A stretch of 64,000 nucleotides of DNA. Origin: Pyxicephalus adspersus (taxonomy: Eukaryota > Chordata > Amphibia > Anura > Pyxicephalidae). Position 1 is the first letter of the stretch; every line of letters begins with the position of its first letter. The stretch covers positions 93,947,028 through 94,011,027 of the forward strand of contig NC_092862.1 in NCBI RefSeq assembly GCF_032062135.1. Direction: 5' to 3'. This document shows, in pieces, positions 38,891 through 50,766 of the stretch. Below the pieces are notes generated by a model. That model was not told the origin of the DNA and did no database searches. It saw only the letters and a program-made list of their open reading frames with translations. The position numbers were made by a program, and so were the translations under genes.

Positions 38891-41800
38891 GTCTAGAAGA
38901 TCCAGGCAGTAGGTTTGAGAAAGGTTACGTTGCAACTGTTTACTATGTGGTATGGTCTCAGGTATTGCTATATTATGTAGTCACAAGAATTACGGTACTA
39001 TATGTCCCATCCTGGGATTTGCTCTGCAAATTTTAGTTTTATCCAATACCAATAAAATCTGGCAAATAAATCAGCTTTTATACATCAATTGAGTTATATA
39101 TAGACATAGAGACATAGCTAGCCATTCGTTTTAAATGGTATCATAATGAACAAACTCAATACATCACTTTAAATTGCACCATGACACCTCCAGATTGACT
39201 TCATCAACTGTACATGGCTTCTTATGTGCAAAAGGAGATTCCATGAATATTTTTTATTTATATCATATCTAAATACCAATATTAAAGCTTCTGCAATGGT
39301 AACTAAAATATGCATATGAAAAAAATGGACAAAATATACCTGAGGCTCTCCTTAAGTGTATGATAAAATATATGAATTTATATGACTGTGTATATTATGA
39401 TATGCCATAGAAAAAATGTAATAAAATAACATGAATTCTTATCTGGTAACTGCTTTAGAAATTCAAAAAAGTATTGCAGAAGTAAACATATGTATATGTG
39501 TAGAAATATATTTTGCACACCATATTTATAAGGTATAAGATTAAATCTTGTCTTTGTCAGCAATGTGGGAAAATTTGTCTTAAGTATTAAAGGTAATACT
39601 TAGTTCAAGTACGCAGCTATTTCATGTGAACGTGGCTCCTATTGCATGCTAATTATATAGGTTTCATCCTATGAAAAGAAATTGTTGTTCTGGGAAATTA
39701 GCGGCATGAGACCCTAAAAGTACAGAAAAGTGCTGATATATACAGATTGTAAAACTCTTAAATTATAAACATATTTAAAAAATTATAGTTGTAAAAAAAA
39801 ATGTGTGCATTTTTATACAACACTACAAAAACGTAAAGTGTTTATTTCACATGGTAATTTTCAGTATGGAACTCGTGGCAATAAAGTAAAATGAAAAATT
39901 GGAATGCTGTTATTTGATTGGAAAAATTGGAATGCTGTTCTTTGATGAACACATCGAACTGTCAGCAAACACATCGAAACTGTCTCTGTAATGCTGACAG
40001 GTTTTATTTGCTTTAAATTACTAAACAAATGACTGTCTGATGCCAAAACTAACACTAATGTATACTGGTATGAATTAAGACCAGGCCCCAATGTTTGGCT
40101 GGTATGGTAGCAGCAGTCAAACAGAAGTTTCATCTCTGTTGAGTGTACCTATAGTGTAAGGAAAATAAATGCAAGAGTCCAGACCTTTGGCCATCCAAGT
40201 CATTTGATTGTGTTAGAAAATGTAGCGCCTGGTGAGATAACTTCAGAAACTCACTCTTTACAGAGCAGTTTTTTTTTGAGGTTTTATAATGAAAATCCAA
40301 CACACAAAGTAGAGAAGGAGAGGGTAGCAGAGCATTATAGAATACAGGCTAACTTCTCGCAGCAATGTAAAGTCCTAAGCACAGTTAACATTTGCATGCA
40401 GTTTCAAAAGGTAATAATGCTACCTCCAAAAGCAGACTGTGCTTTACCCCAGTTCCATTTCCAAATTTAAGAGATCCTGCAGGATCCTGTCCCCAGGGTT
40501 CTAGCTTCCACCCTCACCCCAACCAGGCCTCCAGGGTCAGCTGCTCTGATCTCCAATTCTGGAGCATTCTATTACTCCAGGAGGGTTTCCTCTAGCTCTC
40601 AGTTTTCCTATATTTACACTCCTGAAAGCTACCTGCCAAAAGGTCACAAAAATACTTCAGCGGGGTAGTGATCGACTGCCAACTATACCTGCACATGTAC
40701 TACCTATGCAGTATAGGACAACCAACCATCACTCCCTTGTGGGGTAACACATTCTAGAATGAACTGGAAACCCTGGACTTAACCCTTAAATATATAAAGT
40801 GAACCAACTGCACAAAAGTTAAAAATGTGAATGCAGTAAAAGGAAAATGTCAAACTTCTGCATATCTGACTATAATAAAAGTGGAATTTGTTAATGTTAA
40901 TGATAATGTTTTACACTTGGTTTATGTTCATAATATAACTGCTGCTATAGTGCTATATTAATAACTGATATTACACTTAGAGACAAAAAAGGTGAAGAAA
41001 ATAAATACCACAAAGGTCAAACATTATAACCCAAAATTTAACAAATTGGAAAAAGAATATTAAGAATGTAAAACCCACTATGTCATGTCCCTACTTATGT
41101 GATATAATATACTTCATTATATTGGAATTTACAGTTATTCAAAATCTGACCAGCCAGTATTACATCTTTTTATATAGAGAATTACAGTACATTATTTCTA
41201 ACACTGGAAAAAACCCGTAGGTGTCATTTCATTAGAGGGCTAAAGGGAAAGCTCCGATTACCCTGAACTTTAATTTTGAGGTTTACACACAACACTACTC
41301 CCTTGTTCCCCACCTTCTTTTTATCAATCTCACTTGATCAGCTTTCATGAGGTTATTCTACTCCCAGGGTTATGAGAAGCAGAACATTAAGCCTGTTGAT
41401 TATTGATACGAGAAATACAAACATCATGCAGCTGTCCATAAATCCCAGTTTATCATATAATCATAAAGCTGACAAAAAGGTCTTCAAAATCCCACATTTT
41501 CCAACACAGACATGTTATCTAAGTGTTGTCAAAGTTCTGAACACTTAATTATAGACTCCATAGAAAAATATTTAGAAAGTTTCTTTCTCAGGGAATATTC
41601 TCACTGTATGATATATCTGGGCTCATGTTTTTTGCTGGATACATTCCAAATATAATATCCTTGCCATTAAGCCAGTGCTAGCGTAACAAATGAGTTAGAC
41701 ACATCTCTACATTAAGTTCAATAACAACAATTACGGAGGAGCAAGCTTGTGAAAATCTAAAAAATGTAATCAAGGTAAAACTGACTAAATATCATTCAAA

Positions 41801-42659
41801 ATAAGTGCTGTGGTAAAAACAGCAGTCAGTGTACAAACATAAATTTGTGCCCACAACATGCCCAATGCATTTTTGCCTCTCATTTTTGATTTTAAAAAAG
41901 GGACATTGTAATTAGGCTACTGTAGGGAATAGGAAGTAATGGTCAGAAAATACAGAGAGGGAGGAAATAAGAAATATCTGATTTCATAGGTCTGCCTGGT
42001 CTTCTTCCAGCTGGTAATATTTTCTGGCTTTTTGGCAGATCATTATGTGTGCAGCTTTCCAATTGTTGTCAATGATGCCAGTTCACACTGCATTGTCATA
42101 CATTGCTAAAAATAGTAAAGGTTGGTTTTTTGTGCAGTAATGTGTTTTGAAGGCCTAAATTCAGATTATTTATCCACTCTTCCATAACCAAAAGCAGAAT
42201 GGTTAAAATAAATAATGAAGTTATGTAATCCCTAGTCAGAATTCTGACCTGAATATCACTGAGAAGTTGTACTGGAAGCTGAAAAGGGCTGGTAATGCTG
42301 GCAAATGTTGCTAAGCTAAAGTAGTTCTGCAAAGATGTGTGGGCCAAAATTCCAACACAGCGATCTGACACCCTGGACAACAGCTAAAGGATGCATTTAG
42401 CCAAGGCATTTCGCTGAACAGCATGCTTATATATTTCAGAATCCTCCACACCATGGAGTGACATAAAAACTGTAACATTGTCATGCGTACATGTACTTTT
42501 GTATTTATACAACAGTCAATATTATGTATATATTATATCAAACAGCTAAAAATTTGATTGAATAGGAAAGGAAGGAAATATATTTTTATAGTACTCGATG
42601 TGTAAAAAAAAATCTGTCCTTAACTATCTAGTCTCCCTGTCTATCAAGGAGGACAGGTT
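38891..42659. other. Gene-poor DNA with two micro-duplications
   Basis: No gene was recognised. At 39893-39947 a 28-bp unit (GAAAAATTGGAATGCTGTT and flank) is doubled, immediately followed by a doubled 20-bp unit (AACACATCGAA, 39949-39985). The stretch 41220-41540 reads as low-repeat, mixed-composition DNA and is a candidate conserved non-coding segment. Confidence 0.4.
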
Positions 42660-43368
42660 ATATAGTTACATAGTAGGTTAGGTTGAAAAAAGTCCTTCAA
42701 GGAAAATATTCATATCTCAGATATAAAACCCTATGGACATAGTTGGTCCAGAGCAAGGGAAAAAAACCCTGGTACAATTTGCTTCAACAAGGGGAAAACA
42801 TTCCTTCCTGATTCCATGAGGCAATCAGATGTTCCCTGGATCCACAGTCACTGGTATTTTTACTTTAAAGCCTTAATACCCAGTTATATTCTGTGCTTCT
42901 AGAAAAACATCCAGCTTTTTCTTAAATCAATTTATAGAACTTGCTGAAATTACTTCCTGAGGGAGCCGATTCCACATTTTCACAGACCTTACAGTGAAGA
43001 ATCGCTTCCTTATCCGGAGCTTAAACTTCTTTTCCTCCAGACCCAAAGAGTGCCCTCTTGTTCTTTCTAATGATCTCAAAGTGAACAATTGGGAAGAGAG
43101 TTCTCTATATGGACCATTTATATATTTATACAGGGTGATCATATCCCCCCTTAAACATCTCTTCTCAAGGGAGAATAGATTCAGTTCAGCTAATCTCTCC
43201 TCATAGCTGAGTTCCTCCATTACTTTTATTAGTTTAGTTTCCCTTCTCTGCACTCTCTCCAATTCCGCAATGACCTTCTTGTGAACTGGTGCCCAAAACT
43301 GGACTGCAATTTCCCGATGTGTTCTGACCAATGCTTCAGTTGGTTTTGATAGTAGAAAACAATGCACT
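42660..43368 (-). mobile_element. CR1-like LINE 3' end (ORF2 C-terminus and 3' UTR)
   Basis: Minus-strand translation from 43340 gives VQFWAPVHKKVIAELERVQ, YEERLAELNLFSLEKRCLRG, TRGHSLGLEEKKFKLRIRKR and VKMWNRLPQEVISASSIN. After one in-frame TGA the family sequence continues as FKKKLDVFLEAQNITGY to a TAA at 42873-42875. This is the C-terminal segment typical of CR1/jockey-type ORF2 proteins. The 3' UTR runs to about 42660 (plus-strand ATAGTTACATAGTAGGTTAG). It is 5' truncated and inactive; the exact clade is an inference. Confidence 0.75.
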
Positions 43369-43370
43369 AG

Positions 43371-44447
43371 GCAGGAACACCCAATGGGATACCAGGTAAC
43401 CCCTTAATAGGTTCCTCAAAACAATCTAGAAGCGCTTGTACCTTTTAGTATTCTGTCTTGACACAGCCTTTTTTATTTAACAGTGGACTCCCACATCAGA
43501 GCAAGTGAGAAGGATGGCCATGAGCATTAGTCAGCTCACATATAAAAAGGTACTGTATGCGGACAGCCAAGACAAATTCATCAGGTCTAGCTACCAGATA
43601 ACTTGTAGACCTAGAAATGTAGACTTTTGCCACTCAAAGCCCTACAAAACTCCAGAACCAAGGGCAAGACTTATATTTACCCATTTGCCCTCAACCCAAG
43701 CAGTACTCTGGCATTCTATGTTAAAACATTATTCAGAGTAACCGTTTTAATATTGCATTTCCTACAAATACTGATTGGGTTACTGGCACAGTTGACAGAA
43801 TGGCTGAGCAGGTGGACAGGATCATTTTCAAGTTCCACTAGTGACCAGGCTTTAAAAATCTTGAGTACCTTATTTGTTGAAAAGCTGTGCATGGAAGACA
43901 TCTATTATACTCCTAATGGTGCCACATCCAATCACCTGCACAGTAATATCATAAAGAGGCTTTACATTCCCTTGGTAGTAGCAAAAAAAGTTAAAATAAT
44001 AATATTCATACAAACTTAGGTACAATACATATAAAAGCAAAAATAAAAAAAAAATATTGCACTTGCGCTATACTATTATATTTGGGCTTGTTAGCACCCT
44101 TGACATGGTAAGGTAAAAAGTAATAAAAACATAAAAAAGTAAAAAAATGAGTTGAAAAATTCAAATAAAAGTTGAAGAGAATCATGACCATGCCCCCACA
44201 CACTTAATCATGTGTACTGCGAGGAAGCATGTGCTTATGTTAATATCAATTGATTAACAACTCACATCAGGTTTATTACATTGCAGGAGGTGCCAAGCAA
44301 AGCCTGCATTCCAGTCTGTAGCTCAAGACCAGGTTTTTGTGCCCCCAAACGGTTAATTCGAGGAAAAATACTAAAAGGTACAAGTGCTTCTAGATTGTTT
44401 TGAGGAACCTATTAAGGGGTTACCTGTTATCAGTTGGGTACTCCTGC
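43371..44447. mobile_element. DNA element with about 80-bp terminal inverted repeats, family unknown
   Basis: The left arm (43371-43452) and right arm (44367-44447) are inverse copies. The inner 60 bases (GGTAACCCCTTAATAGGTTC and onward to CCTTTTAGTATT) differ at one position; the outer 20 are looser (GCAGGAACACCCAATGGG against GCAGGAGTACCCAACTG). TA sits close outside both ends, but no target duplication is certain. The 915-bp interior has one 130-codon plus-strand frame (43627-44019) with no transposase motif that I recognise. It directly abuts the LINE fragment ending at 43368. Confidence 0.75.
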
Positions 44448-44449
44448 TA

Positions 44450-44995
44450 ATGCGACTTCTTTTTGCTGTAATGAGTGGTGTGTGTACAGGTTGGTACCAC
44501 ATTATCTGCTTGTATATGGACCTTCTCTGAGTGTCCCCTCCTCCAGTCCACCATATTGGCTGCCATGCCTGCTGCTATGTCTGTGCATAGCACCTTAGTG
44601 GCCTACCCATCTATCCTTGCAGGCCAGTTGCCACCTCTGCTATGGCTGGTCCTTGACTCTGAATGGCCACGTGGGCCCTTGCTGGTCACTTCTGGGTCAG
44701 CATCAGTCTTTGTCCAGATAAGTCTCTAGCATTAGCCTGTGTCCAGTCAGATATTTGCCAGTATCAAAAAAGCAAATATTGCTAGCATTAGTCTTTTTCA
44801 GCATCAGTCAGTGTCCCTCTTGTGTTTAGCAGCACTTAGCCTTATCCCAGCCCTGTCTTTGCCACTGTTAACCTGTGTCCAAATCCTACATGCTTCATTC
44901 TTCTTTATGATAGGCCCAAACAAATAAGCCTAGATAATGGAAAGGAGTTTAAAAATGATATTTGGTAGTTTTTTATTCTCTGCCTACCTACTATT
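44450..44995. repeat. Dispersed repeat, copy A (pair with about 47690-47925)
   Basis: AGCCTGTGTCC and AGCATCAGTC motifs recur in 44731-44900, then CAAACAAATAAGCCTAGATA and GATATTTGGTAGTTTTTTAT. The same order occurs in the same orientation near 47690-47925. I do not know the family. Confidence 0.5.
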
Positions 44996-45862
44996 TAGCC
45001 TGGTACCTGCTCTGAGTGGAGCCCCCCACCATGTGTAGGTGAGAAACCTAAGTGACACATATACTGTACATGCTAAATGCTTCATTATCTCAGTTAGCAG
45101 CTCTTTATCTTGGTTATAGGAAAGCAAGTATTTGCACCATATATTTTTTTTTCAAGAAAGGAAAGCAGCACATTGCTGTTGCAGTTGGTGAATGTAAATT
45201 AAAGGATGATTAGGATGTACTTAGAGTGGGATTCTGCTCTTTTTCCACATATAACAGATCTCTGGGGACTTACGCTGTAATACTTCTAAAATAACAGTAA
45301 TAAATGAAAAGCTTCTCTGTGTCCAAAGACATCTACCAAACTTCCTTGTATTAAACTGTAAATCTTTTATTACAATGTTGTGCCAGTGAAAACAAATCAA
45401 GTCCAAATACAGGAAAAAAAACTACATTAAATTTATTTCCACTTGATCTGAGCCATGAACCGTCTCACTCAATTCTGGATAAAAATTTATTACTCTGCTT
45501 GCAATGTAATTTTTTTTTATAACTGGTACATTACCATCAGTTACCTTGTGACTCTGCATACATTTATAATTATGATTTATGAATAAAAGCAAATGTATGT
45601 GTACAATGGTCCTTGTGTATAAAACTATCTAAAGGAAGATGTTGTTACTCATAGCAGCCAATCAAATTCCTATTTAAAGTATAGAAGGCTAAAATTTAAA
45701 ATAGGACTAGAACACTTCTGCAGTTGGCACTTTACAGTGGATCAAGCATTATATATATTAGGTAATGTTATGTGCATGACAATCATTATTATCTGGTAGT
45801 TATATAACTTCAACATATTACGCATTGCTTTACAAAGTCTATTGTTATATCACTAACTGTCC
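44996..45862. other. Gene-poor DNA with a faint L2 end
   Basis: AACATATTACGCATTGCTTT at about 45812 is a degraded L2 terminus. Otherwise nothing was recognised. Confidence 0.35.
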
Positions 45863-46259
45863 CTCAAAGGCCAAAACAAAAAAAATCCCCTTACATTCAG
45901 TCCCGCAGCAGGTCTCCTGCCTCGTCCCGGTGCTGCCAGGTGCTGCCATCTTCGCCTCTTCTTCTGGATTCTTCTTACTACGTCACCCGACCCAGGCACG
46001 AAATCAGGTGACGTACTTGGGGAAAAAAACTTGCTGATCTCAAAGTGCATGCATTTTTTTTGAGGAAAGGCCCCTTTGAGGAAAGGCATCTCGGCCATGC
46101 ACAGAAGGAGCACCCAAGAGCCTCCTGGGATGCATGACGCAGGTATCCCAGGTGTCCTTGCACCCCCATTCATTAGGAAGCTGTGCTCCATTTATAAAAA
46201 AACCAAACAGACCAAATTTTTACTTAAAGTGAAAATTCTGAGTTTAGGAATGCTTTAAT
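45863..46259. mobile_element. TTAAAGC-ended MITE copy
   Basis: The right end GAGTTTAGGAATGCTTTAA and the GC-rich centre (CAGGTGACGTACTTGG, AGAGCCTCCTGGGATGCATG) match the family. The left end, near AAAGGCCAAAAC, is weak. Confidence 0.5.
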
Positions 46260-46289
46260 GTCCCTACTATAGTCATACATTATTAACAC

Positions 46290-46445
46290 AGTCTAAGCCA
46301 ATTGAGGGGGAAGCCAATTAACCTAACGTCTTGTTTTTGGAATGTGAAGGGAAACTGGAGTGCCCAGAAGAAACCCACCTTAACACAGGGAGAACATACA
46401 AACTCTTTTCAAATAGTGTCCTGGATGAAGTTCAAACCTGGGAGC
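46290..46445. repeat. Old dispersed repeat (GGAGAACATACAAACTC type)
   Basis: CCAATTAACCTAACGTC, then TTTTTGGAATGTGAAGGGAA and GGGAGAACATACAAACTC correspond to a repeat widespread in fish and amphibian genomes whose class I cannot fix from memory. It is followed by an (AGCT)n run at 46442-46458. Confidence 0.45.
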
Positions 46446-46737
46446 TAGCTAGCTAGCTATCTATTTTATGTGTTCATAGCTCTTACTGTAAAAAAAAAAA
46501 AAAACTTCTCAGTGTGCAGAGGTTTTCCCATGTCCATTGCAATGCTTATACTAAACATTATTTTACCAGTTTGACTGGATGGACCATTCATGTATTGTTG
46601 CAAATCATTCTTTGGGATTAGTTATTGCTTTGTATATTTGGAAGCATGTTATTGATTTATGTTCACAGTTATAGGCTCTAATATGGATACTTTTTCTTTG
46701 CCTTCCTATATATTTAGTTGATAAATGTCTATGTATA

Positions 46738-47137
46738 TTAAAGTGGACTTAAACTCATAATTTTTACTTTACATTAAAGGGTAGAAAACCCTATTATTTA
46801 CAGTAAAAATTGTATTTTTTTTAAATAAAAACGGGGCACAGAAAAAAAGGGCACAAAAGGAGCCCTATCATTATTAGGAAAAAATCACTGATCTCATGCA
46901 TGTGCAGTGAGATCTGCAATCTTTTTTCCCCACCTACGTCACTCAATCTAGCGCCTGCGCAGTGCAAAATCAGGTGACAAAGGAAGAAGAACCCAGAAGA
47001 AGAGAGATGAAGACGCCTTGCCAAAGACAGATACCGGGACAAGGCGGGACCCAACGAAGAAACCTCCTAAAGGATCATAAGACCTACGGTTTTAGGTAAG
47101 TGTGAATTTTTTCATTTTGGGTTTTGTTCTGCTTTAA
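46738..47137. mobile_element. TTAAAGC-ended MITE, full-length copy
   Basis: It starts TTAAAGTGGACTTAAACTC and ends GGGTTTTGTTCTGCTTTAA, with inverted terminal 10-mers. The subterminal TTTACATTAAAGGGTAG and ACCCTATTATTTACAG form an inner inverted pair. It has a GC-rich centre and no coding content. Confidence 0.65.
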
Positions 47138-47559
47138 TATATTGTTTCATTGTTACAATAGTGTTTATATTGTATCCATCTCCTAAAGAAGTGGTTTATT
47201 TTCATGAAAAACATTGATTTAAAAGGTAGTGAATGGAAACACTGAAATTCTTCTACGTTTATAAGCCAGGATATTGGAATGTGATGTACGATATTGCTTA
47301 GTTTTTTTAGGGTTATACTATTTTTAAAAGACAAAAAGCCTATGAGGTCTTCATTAAGATATGTTATATGTTTGATTGTTTTTTGGTCCCATGTTTCTGG
47401 ACCATGCTTCAAGTAATCTTTATCCTCTTTTAATTTGATGTAAATTAACATTTTTGGATTTTATATACACATTGGTATCCTTATCTACACAAATTAGTTG
47501 TCTCCTCTCAGGACAGAATACATTAGGTTTAGGACTTTTTTTTGTAGTTGCCCCTTCTC

Positions 47560-47925
47560 TGCATTCTTTGCACTCTCTGCATGTTCAGCAAAATATTTTT
47601 TTAAACCAGTACCCAAAACTTAACAGCATATTCAAGATGAGGACTTTATATTGCCAAGTCTTTTCCAGTATATGGCTGTGTCAAGCCAAGTCTTTTCCAG
47701 CATCAGTATCAGTCTAGCCAAGTCTTCAGCAGCACCCAGCATCAGCCTGTTCCCAGACTGCCTTTTTTAGCATCTGCCTGTGTCCAATTCCTACTTGCTT
47801 CTTTCAGGTTATCTTTTACAATAGGACCAGACAAATAAGCAGAGATAATGGAGGGTGTTTAGAAATTATATTTGGTAGTTTTTGTATTCTCACACTGCTT
47901 GCTATATAGCCTGAAACTGCCCTAT
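47560..47925. repeat. LINE-like fragment plus dispersed repeat, copy B
   Basis: ACCAGTACCCAAAACTTAAC and ATATTCAAGATGAGGAC (47608-47645) resemble the CR1-like ORF2 stretch at 43285-43330. From about 47690 the sequence follows copy A at 44731-44995 (CTGCCTGTGTCCAATTCC, GACAAATAAGCAGAGATAAT, ATATTTGGTAGTTTTTGTAT). Confidence 0.45.
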
Positions 47926-48039
47926 GTTCAGGGGGTTAAAATGGGAAAAAAATGTTTTCTTTTTCTAAAAGCTTCAGATTGGCATTGCCTTTATTAAGTC
48001 TATGATCATTGTCTCTGTTAATAAATCTGTGCTCTACTA

Positions 48040-48250
48040 GAACACCCATATTCTGTTTCATCATTGACTTCTACAGCTGTACTTCCTGTAGATTGGTCAT
48101 GTGTGCATGTTTTTAGCTCCCAGGTACAGTTTACATTTATAAAAATTAAACCTCATTTGCCAAATAGTTGTTAAATAAACTTGTACATCTAATTCCTGGC
48201 CCCTGTTAATGTAAGTTTGTGGTAATAGAATGGCCCAACACCCCTGAATC
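48040..48250. repeat. Possible CR1-like LINE fragment
   Basis: AAATTAAACCTCATTTGCCA and CTGGCCCC context resemble a segment common in vertebrate CR1-like LINEs. Support is one motif and its setting. Confidence 0.3.
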
Positions 48251-48299
48251 GGCAGTGTTGAAGTACTGCTGAGCTTAGCAAACTTTGGGGACATATATA

Positions 48300-49180
48300 A
48301 CTATCATCCATTATGTTTTTATATGTCACATCGGCTTTCAAGTCTTAGTTTGGTATTGCCAATATCTAAAAGAAGTCACATTTTATATTTAGAAAAATAT
48401 ACAATAATGCAGACAGAGTACAAGGAAAGCAAGAAATTCCATCTGGTTAGAAAACCAACATTCAAATGTTTAGCATACACCAGAAAGCATTTCTCGTTAA
48501 TATGGAAAAACAAAAATTTATTAGGAATGTCATTCAGTGAAGCTGTTCTTGGAATGATTCACTGAGCAGCGTTAAAGTAATTTATAGGAAAAATATCCAT
48601 TAGGGTTCAGAACTAGGAGCCGAATATTATATTTTGAAGATGATTCAGGCATTAATGGTTCTGCCATGAGGAATGCCAACTGCAAAAGCACAACTTTATG
48701 TACACAGTCTCTGTTTTCTTCATTCTTTAAAGCTGATCCGGGGATTTTAATTAACACGAAGTTCTGTGAAGGAGTTCTTTGTTTGAGACAATCTATATCA
48801 ATTAAAATTTCAACTGGATTTTGGCTGCAAATAGCTTGTCATCTCCTATTTTGTTACAGCTCTAGTGTTAGCCAAGTGAACATGAACTACCGTTGCTCTA
48901 TTTTTGTCTTTTTTAAATTTCTCCAGTGCTTAGACCTTTGTTATTTTAACGGCAACATGAAAATGACTAACCATTGTGGACTGACTGAAAATGTGCTTTC
49001 TGCTCTCATATATAATATAATATACATAGACTCTACTAATCGTGTTTTGCATTGTATTTGAATAGCAGAATCAAGTCTTGAATATACAAGAGAAGACAGA
49101 GATGGTGCTTCTTTAAGGAATTACCATTATATTGCAGCACTATACAAATTAGAACTGAAGTTAAAAATATAAAAAAAAAT
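48300..49180. other. Low-repeat segment, candidate conserved non-coding DNA
   Basis: I recognise no repeat family in about 880 bases, which is unusual for this half of the window. Several homeodomain-type TTAATTA or ATTAAC cores occur in 48730-48860. Conservation cannot be tested here. Confidence 0.25.
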
Positions 49181-49193
49181 CCAAGCATACAGG

Positions 49194-49522
49194 TTATTTA
49201 TTGCAGAAGGGACAGGCAATGTCCTTTCGGCAATAGAATAAACTTACCTGCTTGTTCAAAATTAATTTTAAGTACACTCACCTCTCTGTTCAGTCTCTGC
49301 CATCATCTTTACTTACTCCTATTTTAAGTTCTTGATTAGCCAGGCTGGAATGTGCACGCACAAGGGAGTTCATTCATTTCATTTCATTTCATTTCTAGCA
49401 GATAGGTATGCTGGGATTATACACATGCTAAGCTTGGTGTTCTTTAAAAGAAGATTGCAAACCGGTAGGTAAGTTTGTTTTGTTGCAGAAGGGACATTGC
49501 CTATCCCTTCTGCAATAAATAA
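49194..49522. mobile_element. MITE with about 55-bp terminal inverted repeats (GCAGAAGGGACA)
   Basis: The left end TTATTTATTGCAGAAGGGAC continues to AATAAACTTACCTG; the right end is its inverse (AAGTTTGTTTTGTTGCAG to CTTCTGCAATAAATAA). Each terminus itself contains a GCAGAAGGGACA/TGTCC hairpin. An (ATTTC)n run is internal (49375-49395). It is 329 bp and non-coding. Confidence 0.7.
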
Positions 49523-50304
49523 TCTGTGTCTGCTGCTGTTTTTTAATACAAAATTCATTATGTATTATGTACTTTATTGGACTCCTATGCTACTATGTGA
49601 GTGTAGAAATCTATTGTATATTTTTTTAAATGACACATTTGTCTTAAAGGAACTTGTTCACACCAGTGTGTTGAGGTAAGTCACCATATCATTACATTTA
49701 AATAGCATCCCAATACATTGCACCTTTCCTTTAATGCAGCGCAATGTATCACAATTTACCACAATGTAAGTCATGATGTGAATTTGTGATGTGTAAATGT
49801 GTGTTTAGGTATTTAGATCAAAAGGTTTCTATCCTTCAAAACAGATAATGCTTTATTAAGGCAAAATGAGACCTTCCTAAATTATGAGACCTTCCTAAAT
49901 TGTGCTCCATTGAGTTCAGAAATAATCAATTCTGTTGCTCACAAAATGTTTGTTTGTTATATAGCCACCATGTATACAAATCGCAAAAAAAGGCTGACAA
50001 TGGCATCAATAGACCATTTATACCTTTTTATCAAGCACATTTATACACCTATTTATAAAGCAGGAAACCTGGCATTCCCACAAACATTAAGAGGTGGGAA
50101 TCAATTGTTCCCATTAGAAAAAGATGGACATAGAAGATTCCCACCAGGGAATGTTTAAGGGAATGTCAGATTCCCTGATTTTCTGTCTCTTCTCTAACTT
50201 TAATGGTTACATGCTTGTTCTAGGTCAGTGACTTAAGAAGTGATAAGGAAAGAGGGAGCCATAAAACTATACATTTTGAGGTCAGCAATTACAGATTCCA
50301 TACT
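49523..50304. other. Gene-poor DNA
   Basis: No gene or named repeat. Short imperfect repeats of GCAATGTATCACAA type occur near 49735-49760. Confidence 0.4.
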
Positions 50305-50766
50305 TTAACCTCCTCAGGGTAAAAAAAAAACCTGCTGAAAGCGGTAACCCCAAGCCCGGGTAGCTAAAAAAATAAAAAATAAAGCCTTACCTGGTCCCAT
50401 CGGTGTCCTCCTGCGACTTCCAGTGTCCTGCCATCCTCTGTCCTCATCCTCTTCGTCGATCTGTCCTCCGCCGAGTGCGCTGACACTCCCAGGAAGATTC
50501 CGGCGGCAGGAATTTCTAATTATTTTGTATTGCATTCAATACAAAATAACTGTATTGAATGCATTACACTGGATTTATATCTATTAAATGTATTTTACAG
50601 TATAATATAATAGTATGAGTATAAAAAAGTTTGAAACACAAAATCATGTCAAAATTTTATTTTACTCATACCATTATAATATACTGTAAAATAAATTTTC
50701 ATGAAAGACAATGTACAGCTTTTAGACGTATAAATCCAAACAGAAATGATCCGCCCAGGAGGTTAA
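50305..50766. mobile_element. piggyBac-type MITE with TTAA target duplication, copy 3
   Basis: It is bounded by TTAA at 50305-50308 (TTAACCTCCTCAGGGT) and 50763-50766 (CCGCCCAGGAGGTTAA). The internal TTTGTATTGCATTC, TTTACAGTATAATATAATAG and TTTTAGACGTATAAATCC agree with the copies at 1481-2034 and 6915-7400. It is 462 bp and non-coding. Confidence 0.75.

Noticed and set aside
43627..44019. 130-codon frame inside the long-TIR element
   Set aside because: Considered as a transposase, but no catalytic motif or family resemblance; mentioned only within the element entry.
48666..49061. 131-codon plus-strand frame
   Set aside because: Composition and lack of motifs fit chance in AT-rich DNA.
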